Positions 43,387 through 52,441 of a stretch of 64,000 nucleotides of DNA are shown here, in pieces. This DNA is from Xanthobacteraceae bacterium 501b (GTDB lineage Bacteria > Pseudomonadota > Alphaproteobacteria > Rhizobiales > Xanthobacteraceae): assembly GCA_000378025.1 (NCBI GenBank), contig KB899087.1, positions 2,232,001 to 2,296,000 of the forward strand. Direction: 5' to 3'. The notes under the pieces are model-generated. The model saw nothing but the letters and a program-made list of their open reading frames with translations. It had not been told where the DNA came from and did not search any database. The number at the start of each line of letters is the position of its first letter. Positions within the stretch are counted from its first letter, which is position 1. The translations under genes and the position numbers were made by a program.

Positions 43387-45072
43387 CTACGCCCCCTTGC
43401 GAAACCGGTTGGTGAGGGGGTAGCGCCGGTCGCGGCCGAAATTTCTCGCCGTCACCTTCACCCCCGGCGCCGCCTGCCGGCGCTTATGTTCGGCGAGGGT
43501 CAGCAGCCGTTCCACCCGCGCCACCAGCGCCGGCTCGAAGCCGTCGGCAACGATGGCGTCGAGCGGCGTCTCGCGCTCCACCAGCCGCTCCAGAATCGCG
43601 TCCAGCACCTCATAGGGCGGCAGGCTGTCCTGGTCGGTCTGGTTTTCGCGCAGCTCGGCGGTCGGCGGCTTGGCGAGGATGTTGTCGGGGATGACAGCGC
43701 CGTCCGGCCCCAGCGCCCCGGCCGGCTTCCAGCGGTTGCGCAGGGCGCTGAGGCGGAACACCTGCGTCTTGTAGAGGTCCTTCAGCGGGTTGAAGCCGCC
43801 ATTCATGTCGCCATAGAGCGTGGCATAGCCGGTCGCCATCTCCGACTTGTTGCCTGTCGTCACCACCATGGCGCCGAATTTGTTGGAGAGCGCCATCAGC
43901 AGCGTGCCGCGCAGGCGCGACTGCAGGTTCTCCTCGGTCACATCGCGCGCGCGGCCCGCGAACAGCGGCGCCAGCCCCTGCTCCAGCGCCTCCACCCCCT
44001 GCCCGATCGGCAGAATGTCGTAGCGCAGCCCCAGCGCCTGCGCGACGCCGGCGGCGTCGGCGAGCGAGTCCTTTGAGGTGTAGCGCGAGGGCAGCATCAC
44101 GCCATGCACGCGGTCCGGCCCCAGCGCATCCACCGCCATCGCCGCGGCAAGGGCGGAATCGATGCCGCCGGAAAGCCCGAGCACCACGCCGGGAAAGCCG
44201 TTCTTCTCGACATAGTCGCGCAGGCCGAGCACGCAGGCGGCATAATCCGCCTCGTCGCCCGCCAGCAGCGGCGCGCGGGCGCCCTCCTCGCAGCGCCAGC
44301 CATCGGCCCAGCGCTCCCAGCTTGTGATCCGCACCCGCTCCTGGAAGTTGGGCAGCTGCACCGCCAGCGAGCGGTCGGCATTGAGGACGAAGGAGCCGCC
44401 GTCGAACACCAGCTCGTCTTGCCCGCCGACCGCATTGACATAGGCAAGCGGCAGCCCGCTCTCGACCACCCGCGCCACGGCGACGTTCAGCCGCTCATCC
44501 TGCACGTCGCGGCGATAGGGCGAGCCATTGGGGATGAGCAGGATTTCCGCCCCGGTCTCCATCAGGCACTCGATCACGTCAGGCGACCACACATCCTCGC
44601 ACACCGGCACGCCGAGCCGCACGCCGCGAAACGCCATCGGCCCCGGCATCGGGCCGGGGGTGAAGAGGCGCTTCTCGTCGAACACGCCGTAAGTGGGCAG
44701 ATCGACCTTGAAGCGCACGCCCGCCACCGCGCCGCCATCGAGCAGCAGCGCGGCATTGTAGAGCGCGGCGCCCTCCACCCACGGCGCGCCGAGGAGCAGC
44801 GCCGGCCCGCCATCGGCGGTCTCAGCGGCGAGTTCTTCCACCGCGCGCCGGCACGCCGCCTGGAAGGCGGGCTTCAGCACAAGGTCCTCGGGGGGATAGC
44901 CGGACAGAAAAAGCTCGGTGAAGACGACAAGATCCGCCCCCTGCCCGCCCGCCAGCGCCCGCGCCTCGCGCACCAGTCGCATATTGCCGGCGATGTCGCC
45001 GACCACGGGGTTAAGCTGCGCGAGGGCGATGAGAAGCTGGTCGGCGGGCGCGGATGACGACGTGCTGGACAT
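43387..45072 (-). CDS. nadE: glutamine-dependent NAD+ synthetase
   Basis: Final step of NAD synthesis: amidates deamido-NAD using ammonia from glutamine. 561 residues: N-terminal nitrilase-type glutaminase with the Glu-Lys-Cys triad in FTELFLSGYPPEDL, RFKVDLPTYGVFDEKR and GVPVCEDVWSPD, then the synthetase domain with the P-loop GLSGGIDSALAAA and TTGNKSEMATGYATLYGDM (19). ATG 45070-45072 is the best start; longer readings run into the RgpF gene. A 56-base gap separates it from that gene upstream on the same strand. Confidence 0.96.
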   Translation of the reverse strand: MSSTSSSAPADQLLIALAQLNPVVGDIAGNMRLVREARALAGGQGADLVVFTELFLSGYPPEDLVLKPAFQAACRRAVEELAAETADGGPALLLGAPWVEGAALYNAALLLDGGAVAGVRFKVDLPTYGVFDEKRLFTPGPMPGPMAFRGVRLGVPVCEDVWSPDVIECLMETGAEILLIPNGSPYRRDVQDERLNVAVARVVESGLPLAYVNAVGGQDELVFDGGSFVLNADRSLAVQLPNFQERVRITSWERWADGWRCEEGARAPLLAGDEADYAACVLGLRDYVEKNGFPGVVLGLSGGIDSALAAAMAVDALGPDRVHGVMLPSRYTSKDSLADAAGVAQALGLRYDILPIGQGVEALEQGLAPLFAGRARDVTEENLQSRLRGTLLMALSNKFGAMVVTTGNKSEMATGYATLYGDMNGGFNPLKDLYKTQVFRLSALRNRWKPAGALGPDGAVIPDNILAKPPTAELRENQTDQDSLPPYEVLDAILERLVERETPLDAIVADGFEPALVARVERLLTLAEHKRRQAAPGVKVTARNFGRDRRYPLTNRFRKGA

Positions 45073-45128
45073 AAGCGTGATGTAGCCTTTCCCCTCCGGC
45101 GCCGGCGATCGCCGCCGCGCCGGTGCGA

Positions 45129-47114
45129 TTAGTCCCAGTCGGTGCCGGGCACCCGGACGGCGAGCGTGCTGAAGCCGGCCTGGCGCACGGCCATGGGCAG
45201 CAGCCGCTCCAACCCGTGCATGAGGGTGCCGTCGTCCGGAATCGGCTCGGCCGGGTAGTCCTCCCACTCCAGGCCGAGCGCGAGAAAGGACCGCAGCGCC
45301 GCCGGGCGGACGGCGAACATGTTGCCGACGGGAAAATCGACATAGGTGCCGAGCGGCTCGGTCAGCCCCAGGTCCTCGCGCAGTTCCTGGACGATACGGT
45401 CATTGCGCGCCCAATTGACCAGATGCGAATCCTCCGGATGGACCAGCCCGACCTCCGGGCTGACTTCCAGCCGGGCGAGCACGGTATCAAGCATGGGATG
45501 GGCGCCGCCGATCAGGTTCTCCCACAGGAACTGGCGCCAGGGATCGCCGATGGCGCGGCGCCTTCCCTTGGTCTTCTTGCCATGCACGTGGAAGAACACG
45601 TCATAGCCGCCCCCGGCCAGCGCATCGCGCAGCCCGGTCAGGAACGGGCCGATATCGCGGCCGAGATTGGGCACCACATCGATCTGCACCGCGCCGGCAT
45701 AGCCCGCCGTCATCGCCCGCATTTCGTCCGCCTTGGCCGGCGTGTCCGTGGTGAGGAAAAGGTCCGGGCGCGAGGCGTTGACCTCCAGGCGGTCGAGGAG
45801 TTCCGGCAGCAGGTCGGGATAGAAGAAGTGTCCGTGCAGCGCGCTTTTCAACCGGCTCGCGCGCGGGCCCGGCAGCGGCCCGAACACCGGCAGCGCCCAG
45901 GGCCCCGCCGGGCGCCCCCGCTCGATCCAGTGCGACAGCGGGTAGCGCCGCTGGTCGAAGCAGGCGACCGGGTGGTGCTCGGCATAGATCAGCGGGTGAA
46001 AGCCGGAATAGGGCCGGCGCAGCGGCGGCCGGTTGGGGTGGCGCTTCAGCAGCGCCTTGCGCCGCCAGTCGGCGATCAGCCACTCCAGCTTCTGCGCCAC
46101 GGTGAGGTCGCCCGGCGGATCGTTCTCGCGCGGAATGTCGAGCATTTCCAGCCGTTCCGGCTCGGTGGCCAGAATGAGGGAAAGCTCGGCGTCCAGTTCC
46201 TCGCCGATCTCGCGGCCGATGGCGAGCACATGAGCCGCGCCCGCCTCCAGCGGCGCTTGCGCCGCCACCAGCCGGCGGCGGGCGGCAAAACGGGGCATGG
46301 AAGCCAGCGCCGCCTCGCGCGTGGCAGCCGTGGGGAAAACCAGCGCACTGGCCCGTGCCAGCGCCAGTTCCAGCGCCGGGCCGAGCGTCTCATGCCGCGC
46401 CGGGTCGGCATCGGCCGCGCCGATCACCGCGACCACGGGAATGTTGCGCTGTTCCAGCGCGTCGGCGGCGTCGATGGTCGCCAGGCCGACGGTGACGGCG
46501 AAGAGCGGCCGGTCCTCGTGGACGCGGAAGGCCAGCGCGTCGAGCAGCACCGCGCGGGGCGCGCGCGCGCCGGCGACCGGCACCGGCACCAGCGCAACGC
46601 CGTCACCGACCAGAGCCGCGTCGCCGCTCGGCTCGCCATTGAGCACCAGCACCAGCACCGCGTGGTCGCGGGCGAGCCGGCGCAGCAGCGGCGCGGCCGG
46701 AGCGGCGCTGTTCTCGATCACCACCACCACGGAGCGGCGCCCAACCGAGGGCGGCGGAAACGGCAGGCCGGCGACCAGCGGCGGCAGTGTCGCGTCCGAG
46801 CCCGTCAGCCAGTTGGCGAAGGGACGCCGGGGCCGGCCGGGTTCCTTGAAAATGACGCCCGCCAGCCCCGGGCGCGGGCGCTGATAGGCATCGAACAGCA
46901 GCGAGCGCAGGAAGGCGCGGGGGTGGCCCTCGGCGTCGAACAGCAGCCGGCCGATCCGGCGCCCGGTCTTCTGGGTGTTCGCGGTGATCCAGCGCCGCAG
47001 CTTGCTGCGCTGCCGGGGCACGAAATAGCGCGCGCGTTTGGCGGGCAGATCGTTGGCCGGGCCATCGGTGGCCGGCGGCGCCTGTTCCGGCAGGGAAGAC
47101 TCGGGACGGGTCAT
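45129..47114 (-). CDS. RgpF (rhamnan synthesis F) domain protein
   Basis: A 661-residue protein probably acting in assembly of a surface polysaccharide. The C-terminal 250 residues carry the RgpF pattern: LHGHFFYPDLLPELLDRLE, FLTTDTPAKADEM, VVPNLGRDIGPFLTGL, VHGKKTKGRR and FPVGNMFAVRPAAL. A middle segment around 370-410 (YSGFHPLIYAEHHPVACFDQ) resembles the tile found before RgpF in other glycan proteins. The N-terminal 330 residues have a Rossmann-like feel but no recognised motif. No glycosyltransferase cluster is adjacent, so its partners must be elsewhere. ATG 47112-47114. Confidence 0.82.
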   Translation of the reverse strand: MTRPESSLPEQAPPATDGPANDLPAKRARYFVPRQRSKLRRWITANTQKTGRRIGRLLFDAEGHPRAFLRSLLFDAYQRPRPGLAGVIFKEPGRPRRPFANWLTGSDATLPPLVAGLPFPPPSVGRRSVVVVIENSAAPAAPLLRRLARDHAVLVLVLNGEPSGDAALVGDGVALVPVPVAGARAPRAVLLDALAFRVHEDRPLFAVTVGLATIDAADALEQRNIPVVAVIGAADADPARHETLGPALELALARASALVFPTAATREAALASMPRFAARRRLVAAQAPLEAGAAHVLAIGREIGEELDAELSLILATEPERLEMLDIPRENDPPGDLTVAQKLEWLIADWRRKALLKRHPNRPPLRRPYSGFHPLIYAEHHPVACFDQRRYPLSHWIERGRPAGPWALPVFGPLPGPRASRLKSALHGHFFYPDLLPELLDRLEVNASRPDLFLTTDTPAKADEMRAMTAGYAGAVQIDVVPNLGRDIGPFLTGLRDALAGGGYDVFFHVHGKKTKGRRRAIGDPWRQFLWENLIGGAHPMLDTVLARLEVSPEVGLVHPEDSHLVNWARNDRIVQELREDLGLTEPLGTYVDFPVGNMFAVRPAALRSFLALGLEWEDYPAEPIPDDGTLMHGLERLLPMAVRQAGFSTLAVRVPGTDWD

Positions 47115-47224
47115 GACACTCCGGCGGGCCGATGCGGACGATCGTGCAACGCTTCGCAGAAGCGCAGCGCTCCGGGCGTTCTAATGAGGGTGGCCGGCGA
47201 AGGCCAGAGCCTCGCCGCGCAAAG

Positions 47225-47575
47225 TCACTCCGCCGCGATGTCGAACACCCCGCGCGGGCGACTGCCCCAACGGTGCAAAGCCAGAATAGCGGGGCGCAGG
47301 CCCTCACCCGCCTCGGTCAGCCGGTAGCCGACCTGCGGGGGGATGGTGGGGTAGACGGTGCGGGCGATCACCCCATCCGCCTCCAGTTCGCGCAGCGCCT
47401 TGGCGAGAATGCGCGCGGTCACATTCGGCATGCGCCGGCCGAGTTCGCTGAACCGCGCCTCGCCGGAAAGCAGGTGATAGACGATGCCGCCCTTCCATTT
47501 GGCGCCGATGATCTCCAGCGCCGCCTCGACCGGGCAGCCCTCGCCGCACGCATAATCCTGATGCCGCCTCGCCAT
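47225..47575 (-). CDS. HxlR family transcriptional regulator
   Basis: MarR/HxlR-type winged-helix regulator of 116 residues. CPVEAALEIIGAKWKGGIVY is the family opening with a conserved Cys that can sense oxidants or quinones, RFSELGRRMPNVTARILAKA contains the recognition helix, and VGYRLTEAGEGLRP is the wing. Divergent from the zinc-type oxidoreductase, with 185 bases between; HxlR regulators commonly control such a divergent reductase. Confidence 0.9.
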   Translation of the reverse strand: MARRHQDYACGEGCPVEAALEIIGAKWKGGIVYHLLSGEARFSELGRRMPNVTARILAKALRELEADGVIARTVYPTIPPQVGYRLTEAGEGLRPAILALHRWGSRPRGVFDIAAE

Positions 47576-47760
47576 CGCCTGTCTCCGTTTCGGGCGCGGA
47601 ATCTAGGGTGTCCGGGGCGCGGGGGAAAGGGCGTTACATTTTCGATAGCAGCCGACAAACTCGTGCGTTCTTGCGCTCGGCCCACGCATCGCGACATCTG
47701 GGGGCGAAACGTCAACGCCACCATTGCGCGCGCCTTCGGGCGTGGCGCGGGAGATTTGCC

Positions 47761-48774
47761 ATGAAGGCCATCGGCTACACCACCTCGCTTCCCATCACCG
47801 AGGCGCGCGCGCTGTTCGATTTCGAGACCGCCGCGCCGACGCCCGGCCCGCGCGACCTTCTGGTGCGGGTGAAGGCCGTCTCGGTCAATCCGGTCGACAC
47901 CAAGGTGCGGATGCGCCGCGCGGGAACCGAGGGCGCGCCTGTCATCCTCGGCTGGGACGCCGCCGGCGTGGTCGAGGCGGTCGGCGCTGAAGTCTCGCTG
48001 TTCCAGCCGGGGGACGCGGTGTTCTATGCCGGCGACCTTAACCGTCCCGGCACCAATGCCGAGCTGCACCTCGTCGACGAGCGCCTCGTCGGCCACAAGC
48101 CGGCCTCGCTCGGCTTTGCGCAAGCCGCCGCGCTGCCGCTCACCTCGCTCACCGCCTGGGAAGGGCTGTTCGATCGGCTCGGCGTGCCGATGCACGGTGG
48201 CGAGGGTGCCAGCCTGCTGGTGGTCGGCGCGGCGGGCGGTGTCGGCTCGATGGTGGTGCAGCTGGCCCGCCAGCTCACCGGGCTCACCGTCATCGGCACC
48301 GCCTCCCGGCCCGAGAGCCGCGCCTGGGTGGAGCGCCTGGGCGCCCATGCCGTCATCGACCATTCCCGCCCGCTGAGCGAGGAACTCGCCGCCGCCGGGC
48401 TCGGACTGGTCGACTACACCTATGCGCTCACCCACACCGACCGGCACTGGGCCGAGATCATCAAGGGCGCGAAGCCGCAGGGCCGCATCGCCATCATCGA
48501 CGATCCGTCGAGCCTCGACGCGCTGCCGTTGAAGGGCAAGAGCCTGTCGCTGCACTGGGAACTCATGTTCACCCGCTCGCTGTTCCAGACCTCCGACATG
48601 ATCCGCCAGCACGAGATCCTGGAGGAGGTTTCGCGCCTCGTCGAGGCCGGCACGCTGCTGCCCACGGCGGGCACCCCTCTCGGCACGATCAGCGCCGAAA
48701 ACCTCACCCGCGCCCATGCCGCACTGGAAAGCGGCGCCACCATCGGCAAGGTGGTGCTGGAAGGCTGGAACTGA
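47761..48774 (+). CDS. zinc-binding alcohol dehydrogenase / quinone oxidoreductase family protein
   Basis: Medium-chain reductase of 337 residues, TIGR02817-like. VKAVSVNPVDTKVRMR, LGWDAAGVVEAVG and the nucleotide site LLVVGAAGGVGSMVVQLARQ (20) are visible. The catalytic and structural zinc Cys are lacking, as is usual for quinone reductase-type members. ATG 47761 has GGGAG before it. Substrate probably a reactive carbonyl or quinone, detoxified under control of the divergent HxlR regulator. Confidence 0.87.
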   Translation: MKAIGYTTSLPITEARALFDFETAAPTPGPRDLLVRVKAVSVNPVDTKVRMRRAGTEGAPVILGWDAAGVVEAVGAEVSLFQPGDAVFYAGDLNRPGTNAELHLVDERLVGHKPASLGFAQAAALPLTSLTAWEGLFDRLGVPMHGGEGASLLVVGAAGGVGSMVVQLARQLTGLTVIGTASRPESRAWVERLGAHAVIDHSRPLSEELAAAGLGLVDYTYALTHTDRHWAEIIKGAKPQGRIAIIDDPSSLDALPLKGKSLSLHWELMFTRSLFQTSDMIRQHEILEEVSRLVEAGTLLPTAGTPLGTISAENLTRAHAALESGATIGKVVLEGWN

Positions 48775-48801
48775 CCAACCCACCCCGCGCGCGGGCGGCG
48801 G

Positions 48802-49620
48802 CTACACGGCGCGGTCGGGCGTGAGCGCCGCCGCGTCATCGACGCCGCCCGAGCCGAGCCGGCGTTCGAGCAGGTGCTCGATGGCGAGATAGCGCAGCCG
48901 CCGAAACAGGCCGGTGCGCTTGCGCCGCCTGGTCTTGGCATAGGTTGCCGACACCAGCCGGCGCTGCCAGATGCGGTGCTCGAACCGCGCCGCGTCGAAG
49001 CGGCCCTCGGCGATGTCGAGCACGGCGCTGTCCAGTAGCCCGCATTCCTGGACATAGGAAATGGAGGCGTGGCCGCTGAAATAGATCCGCACCAACTCCA
49101 GCGACGCCTCGCGGCGCAGGGCGCGGATATGGCGGCGGTCCTGATTCAGCGGATCATAGAAAATGTACTTGACCGCGCCCTCGCCCGGCATCTGCCGGTC
49201 CCACAGCACCGAGCGGCTTTGCGACCCCCAGCGCCGCTCCCACCACACGCGCCAGCGGTCGATGCTGTATTGCGGCGAGAAGGCGATCACCACGTCGGCG
49301 CGCAGCGGCGCGGAGAAGCGATAGGCCGCGTATCCGCCCATGCTCATGCCATAGGTGATGACGCGCGCCCCATCGGCGATGTCGGCGCGCACGCGGGCCA
49401 GCGCCTCGGGCATTTCCGGGTATTGATACCAGCAATTTCCCGACGGCATGAAATGATAGGCGGTGCGCCCGCGCTTGGCGAAATAGTCCTCGCCAAAGCC
49501 CTTGCGGCCCGCCGGCCAGTCCCCCCGCATCGATTCGAAGGTCACGAAAACCGTGTCGTCGCGCTCGCCCGGAACCTTGACGACCGTTAGGTTCTCGCTC
49601 TCGAAGATGACCTGACGCAC
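48802..49620 (-). CDS. alpha/beta-hydrolase-like protein, paralog A
   Basis: A 272-residue cytoplasmic-looking protein of unknown role. The nucleophile elbow is YGMSMGGYAAYRFSA (Ser in SMGG, about residue 93); Asp in IFYDPLNQDRRH and His in YFSGHASIS complete a plausible hydrolase triad. The pattern TAYHFMPSGNCWYQYPEM and IAFSPQYSIDRW are shared with paralog B. The C-terminal 50 residues are strongly basic (KTRRRKRTGLFRRLR). No signal peptide. Lies 159 bases beyond paralog B on the same strand. The nearest functional hints are capsule or accessory-secretion hydrolases, but I do not assign one. Confidence 0.75.
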   Translation of the reverse strand: MRQVIFESENLTVVKVPGERDDTVFVTFESMRGDWPAGRKGFGEDYFAKRGRTAYHFMPSGNCWYQYPEMPEALARVRADIADGARVITYGMSMGGYAAYRFSAPLRADVVIAFSPQYSIDRWRVWWERRWGSQSRSVLWDRQMPGEGAVKYIFYDPLNQDRRHIRALRREASLELVRIYFSGHASISYVQECGLLDSAVLDIAEGRFDAARFEHRIWQRRLVSATYAKTRRRKRTGLFRRLRYLAIEHLLERRLGSGGVDDAAALTPDRAV

Positions 49621-49779
49621 GAAGCTGCTCCGCTGGCCGCCGGCCGGCGACCTTCCCTGCGAAGGGCAAACTAGCCAGAGGCACCGTCACCGGACAATCA
49701 CAATTTCCCAGGATTGCGCAATTGCTGCTGAAAGGCGGCACCCCGGCCACGTGCCCCTGGAGGCCGCGTGACGCTGGCG

Positions 49780-50565
49780 TCAGAGCCCGAAGCGATCGAC
49801 GATGTCGGCGATGATGCGGCGCAACAGCCGGCCACGCTTGCGGGCGCGCTTGTCGCGGTAGAGCGCCGACCCGTCGAGACGGGTGGCCAGTTCCCGCTGG
49901 AAGCCGGCGGCGTCGAAACGGTTCTCGCCGACAGCGAGCACCACCTTTCCCAGCAGCCCGGTCTGCATCAGCACGGTGATCGAGCCATGGCCGGCATAGG
50001 GCACGCGCACCCGCACCACATCGGCCACCCGCTCATAGAGCCGCACATGCCGGCGGTCGCGGTTGTGCGGGTCGTAGAACAGGTAGACCGGCACGCCGCG
50101 CGGCGCCATCAGGTGCTCCCACAGGATCTGGCGCGGGCGGTCGAACAGCCCGTCCCACCGCCGGTCCCACGGCACTTTCTTCGGGTCGATGCTGTATTGC
50201 GGTGAGAAGGCGAGGATGCGCGACACGCCGAGCCGGCCAGCGAAGCGGATGGCGGCATACGCGCCCATGCTCACGGCATAGGCGACCACCTCGACGCCGG
50301 GGGCGATGTCGGCCCGCACCGTCGCCAGCACCTCCTCCATTTCGGGGTATTGGAACCAGAAATTGTCGTTGGCGAAGAAATGGTAGGCGGTGAAACCGTT
50401 GTCGCGCAGGAACTTCTCGGCAAAGGCCTGCCGCTGCGGATCCTTGTTGAGCACATGCGGCTCGAAGGTGACGAACACCACGTCGGTGCGGGTGCCGTCA
50501 GTGCGGACGACGCGCACATTTTCGCTTTCGACGACGACATGACGTCCGGTCTCAAGCTGCGGCAC
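49780..50565 (-). CDS. alpha/beta-hydrolase-like protein, paralog B
   Basis: A 261-residue paralog of the gene at 48802. The elbow is YAVSMGAYAAIRFAG, one Gly of the usual pattern being Ala; YDPHNRDRRH gives the Asp and YAGHGSITVL the His. Shared blocks are TAYHFFANDNFWFQYPEM and ILAFSPQYSIDPKK. The tail is basic (DKRARKRGRLLRR). A GTG at 50563-50565 with AAAGGGG before it is the best start; an ATG 54 bases upstream falls in the terminator region of the DAHP synthase gene. Function unknown. Confidence 0.75.
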   Translation of the reverse strand: MPQLETGRHVVVESENVRVVRTDGTRTDVVFVTFEPHVLNKDPQRQAFAEKFLRDNGFTAYHFFANDNFWFQYPEMEEVLATVRADIAPGVEVVAYAVSMGAYAAIRFAGRLGVSRILAFSPQYSIDPKKVPWDRRWDGLFDRPRQILWEHLMAPRGVPVYLFYDPHNRDRRHVRLYERVADVVRVRVPYAGHGSITVLMQTGLLGKVVLAVGENRFDAAGFQRELATRLDGSALYRDKRARKRGRLLRRIIADIVDRFGL

Positions 50566-50611
50566 GCCATTCCCCTTTTTGAAAACACCGCGAGGTGAAG
50601 ACACCCCATAT

Positions 50612-50643
50612 GAAAACACCGCGACCTTTGGAGGCCGCGGTGT
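50612..50643 (-). terminator. Rho-independent terminator of the DAHP synthase gene
   Basis: On the minus strand ACACCGCG (50643-50636) pairs with CGCGGTGT (50623-50616) around a CCT/AGG inner stem, followed by TTTTC. The right arm sequence CGCGGTGTTTTC is repeated at 50592-50581, just before paralog B's ribosome site, so an alternative hairpin is possible. Confidence 0.8.
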
Positions 50644-50700
50644 GTCTCATTCCGTCCGGCGCCGGCCCGGGCCCTCAGGGCCGCGCCCGGCATGCCGGCC

Positions 50701-52086
50701 TCACTCGGCGGCTTCGATCACCGGGCGCACCCGGCCCGAGCGCTCCTGCTTCAGCAGTTCGGCGACGAGGAAGGCCATCTCGATGGCCTGCTCGGCGTTG
50801 AGGCGCGGGTCGCAATAGGTGTGGTAGCGGTCCTTGAGATCGGCATCGGTGATGGCGCGGGCGCCGCCGGTGCATTCGGTGACGTTCTTGCCGGTCATTT
50901 CCAGATGCACGCCGCCGGCGAAGGTGCCCTCGGCCGCGTGGACGGCGAAGAAGTCCTTCACCTCCTTGAGGATCTGGTCGAAAGGCCGGGTCTTGTAGCC
51001 CGACGCCGCCTTGATGGTGTTGCCGTGCATCGGGTCGCACGACCACACCACGGTGCGGCCCTCGCGCTTCACCGCGCGGACCAGAGCGGGGAGATGGTCG
51101 CCCACCTTGTCGGCGCCGAAGCGGGCGATCAGGGTGAGGCGGCCGGCCTCGTTCTGCGGGTTCAGCGTGTCGATGAGGCGGATCAGGTCATCCGGCTTCA
51201 GCGACGGGCCGCACTTCAGCCCGAGCGGGTTCTTCACGCCACGGCAATATTCCATATGCGCGTGGTCGGCCTGGCGGGTGCGGTCGCCGATCCAGATCAT
51301 GTGGCCGGAGGTGGCGTACCAGTCGCCCGTGGTCGAATCCACCCGCGTCAGCGCCTGCTCGAAGCCGAGCAGCAGCGCCTCATGCGAGGTGAAGAACTCG
51401 GTCGAGCGCATCTCCGGGTGGTTTTCCGCATCGAGGCCGATGGCGCGCATGAAGTCGAGCGCCTCGGTGATGCGGTCGGCCAGCGCCTGGTAGCGGCCGG
51501 ACTGCGGGCTATCCTTGATGAAGCCGAGCATCCACTGATGCGCGTTGCCGAGGCTGGCATAGCCGCCATTGGCGAAGGCGCGCAGCAGGTTCAGCGTCGC
51601 CGCAGACTGGCGGTACGCCTCCAGCTGGCGGCGCGGATCGGGAATGCGCCCTTCCGGCGTGAACTCGATGTCGTTGACGATGTCGCCGCGATAGGAGGGC
51701 AGTTCCACCCCGTTCACGGTTTCCATCGGCGCCGAGCGCGGCTTGGCGAACTGGCCGGCGATGCGGCCGACCTTCACCACGGGGGAGGCGCCGGCATAGG
51801 TCAGCACCACCGCCATCTGCAGGAAGACGCGGAAGAAATCGCGGATGTTGTCGGCCGAATGCTCGGCGAAGCTCTCGGCGCAGTCGCCGCCCTGCAGCAG
51901 GAAGGCCTCGCCCTTCGCCACCTTGGCCAGTTCGCGCTTCAGGCGGCGCGCTTCACCGGCGAAAACCAGCGGCGGAAACGAGGCCAGCTGACGCTCCACC
52001 GCAGCCAAAGCTGCGGCGTCCGGATAATCCGGCACCTGCTGAACGGGCAAGGCCCTCCAGCTATCCGGCGTCCAGCGATCAGACAT
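50701..52086 (-). CDS. aroG: class II 3-deoxy-7-phosphoheptulonate (DAHP) synthase
   Basis: First enzyme of the shikimate pathway, plant-like class II type, 461 residues: phosphoenolpyruvate plus erythrose 4-phosphate to DAHP. Motifs: [14 protein letters not shown] (metal Cys), [35 protein letters not shown] (20), [19 protein letters not shown] and [19 protein letters not shown] 52084-52086 ([10 protein letters not shown]); longer frames are not needed. A terminator lies 58 bases after its stop. The symbol follows common usage and varies between annotations. Confidence 0.95.
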   Translation of the reverse strand: MSDRWTPDSWRALPVQQVPDYPDAAALAAVERQLASFPPLVFAGEARRLKRELAKVAKGEAFLLQGGDCAESFAEHSADNIRDFFRVFLQMAVVLTYAGASPVVKVGRIAGQFAKPRSAPMETVNGVELPSYRGDIVNDIEFTPEGRIPDPRRQLEAYRQSAATLNLLRAFANGGYASLGNAHQWMLGFIKDSPQSGRYQALADRITEALDFMRAIGLDAENHPEMRSTEFFTSHEALLLGFEQALTRVDSTTGDWYATSGHMIWIGDRTRQADHAHMEYCRGVKNPLGLKCGPSLKPDDLIRLIDTLNPQNEAGRLTLIARFGADKVGDHLPALVRAVKREGRTVVWSCDPMHGNTIKAASGYKTRPFDQILKEVKDFFAVHAAEGTFAGGVHLEMTGKNVTECTGGARAITDADLKDRYHTYCDPRLNAEQAIEMAFLVAELLKQERSGRVRPVIEAAE

Positions 52087-52231
52087 GACGGCCTCCAACA
52101 AGCTCAACACGTCGCCAGGGCTCCTCCCCGGCGGAAAGGCGGGCCTTATACACCCAAGCATCCCCGCCGCGCCAGTGCACCGCCGCAAGGTCAGGGATGC
52201 CGTGCGCGCCCTTGTGCCTCCTCTCCCCCTA

Positions 52232-52280
52232 CACCGTCATCCTGAGGTGCCCGGCCAGCGGCCGGGCCTCGAAGGATGCG
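52232..52280. repeat. REP-like element (CGTCATCCTGAGGTGCC type)
   Basis: CACCGTCATCCTGAGG opens the element, and GGCCTCGAAGGATGCG closes it, with an inner GCCCGGCC-AGC-GGCCGGGC hairpin. This CATCCTGAGG...CGAAGGATG pattern is a very widespread intergenic palindrome in Hyphomicrobiales. Confidence 0.8.
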
Positions 52281-52330
52281 GGTCAGCACCCTGCCCGGTC
52301 CCCCGGCTTCGCGGCCACATAAGCCCCTTC

Positions 52331-52416
52331 CCTCATGGCCGGGCTTGACCCGGCCACCCAGACGTCGCGCCACCCGGCATCGTGGCTGGGTCCCCGGGTC
52401 AAGCCCGGAGATGAGG
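52331..52416. repeat. REP-like element with paired CGGGCTTGACCCG cores
   Basis: CCTCATGGCCGGGCTTGACC on the left is matched by GGGTCAAGCCCGGAGATGAG on the right, so the core occurs in both orientations about 65 bases apart. Same family as the element at 40859. Confidence 0.8.
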
Positions 52417-52441
52417 GGCCGTGAGGTACACGAGTCCCGGC

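Larger units (their letters stand above)
52087..52441. other. 355-base intergenic stretch with two REP-like elements
   Basis: Between the starts of the DAHP synthase gene and the stop of glutathione reductase, both minus. The first 140 bases should hold the DAHP synthase promoter; the rest is two palindromic repeats listed separately. No gene was found. Confidence 0.6.

Noticed and set aside
45123-47327. 734-codon open frame opposite the RgpF gene
   Set aside because: Antisense shadow with no domain; the RgpF motifs are on the minus strand.
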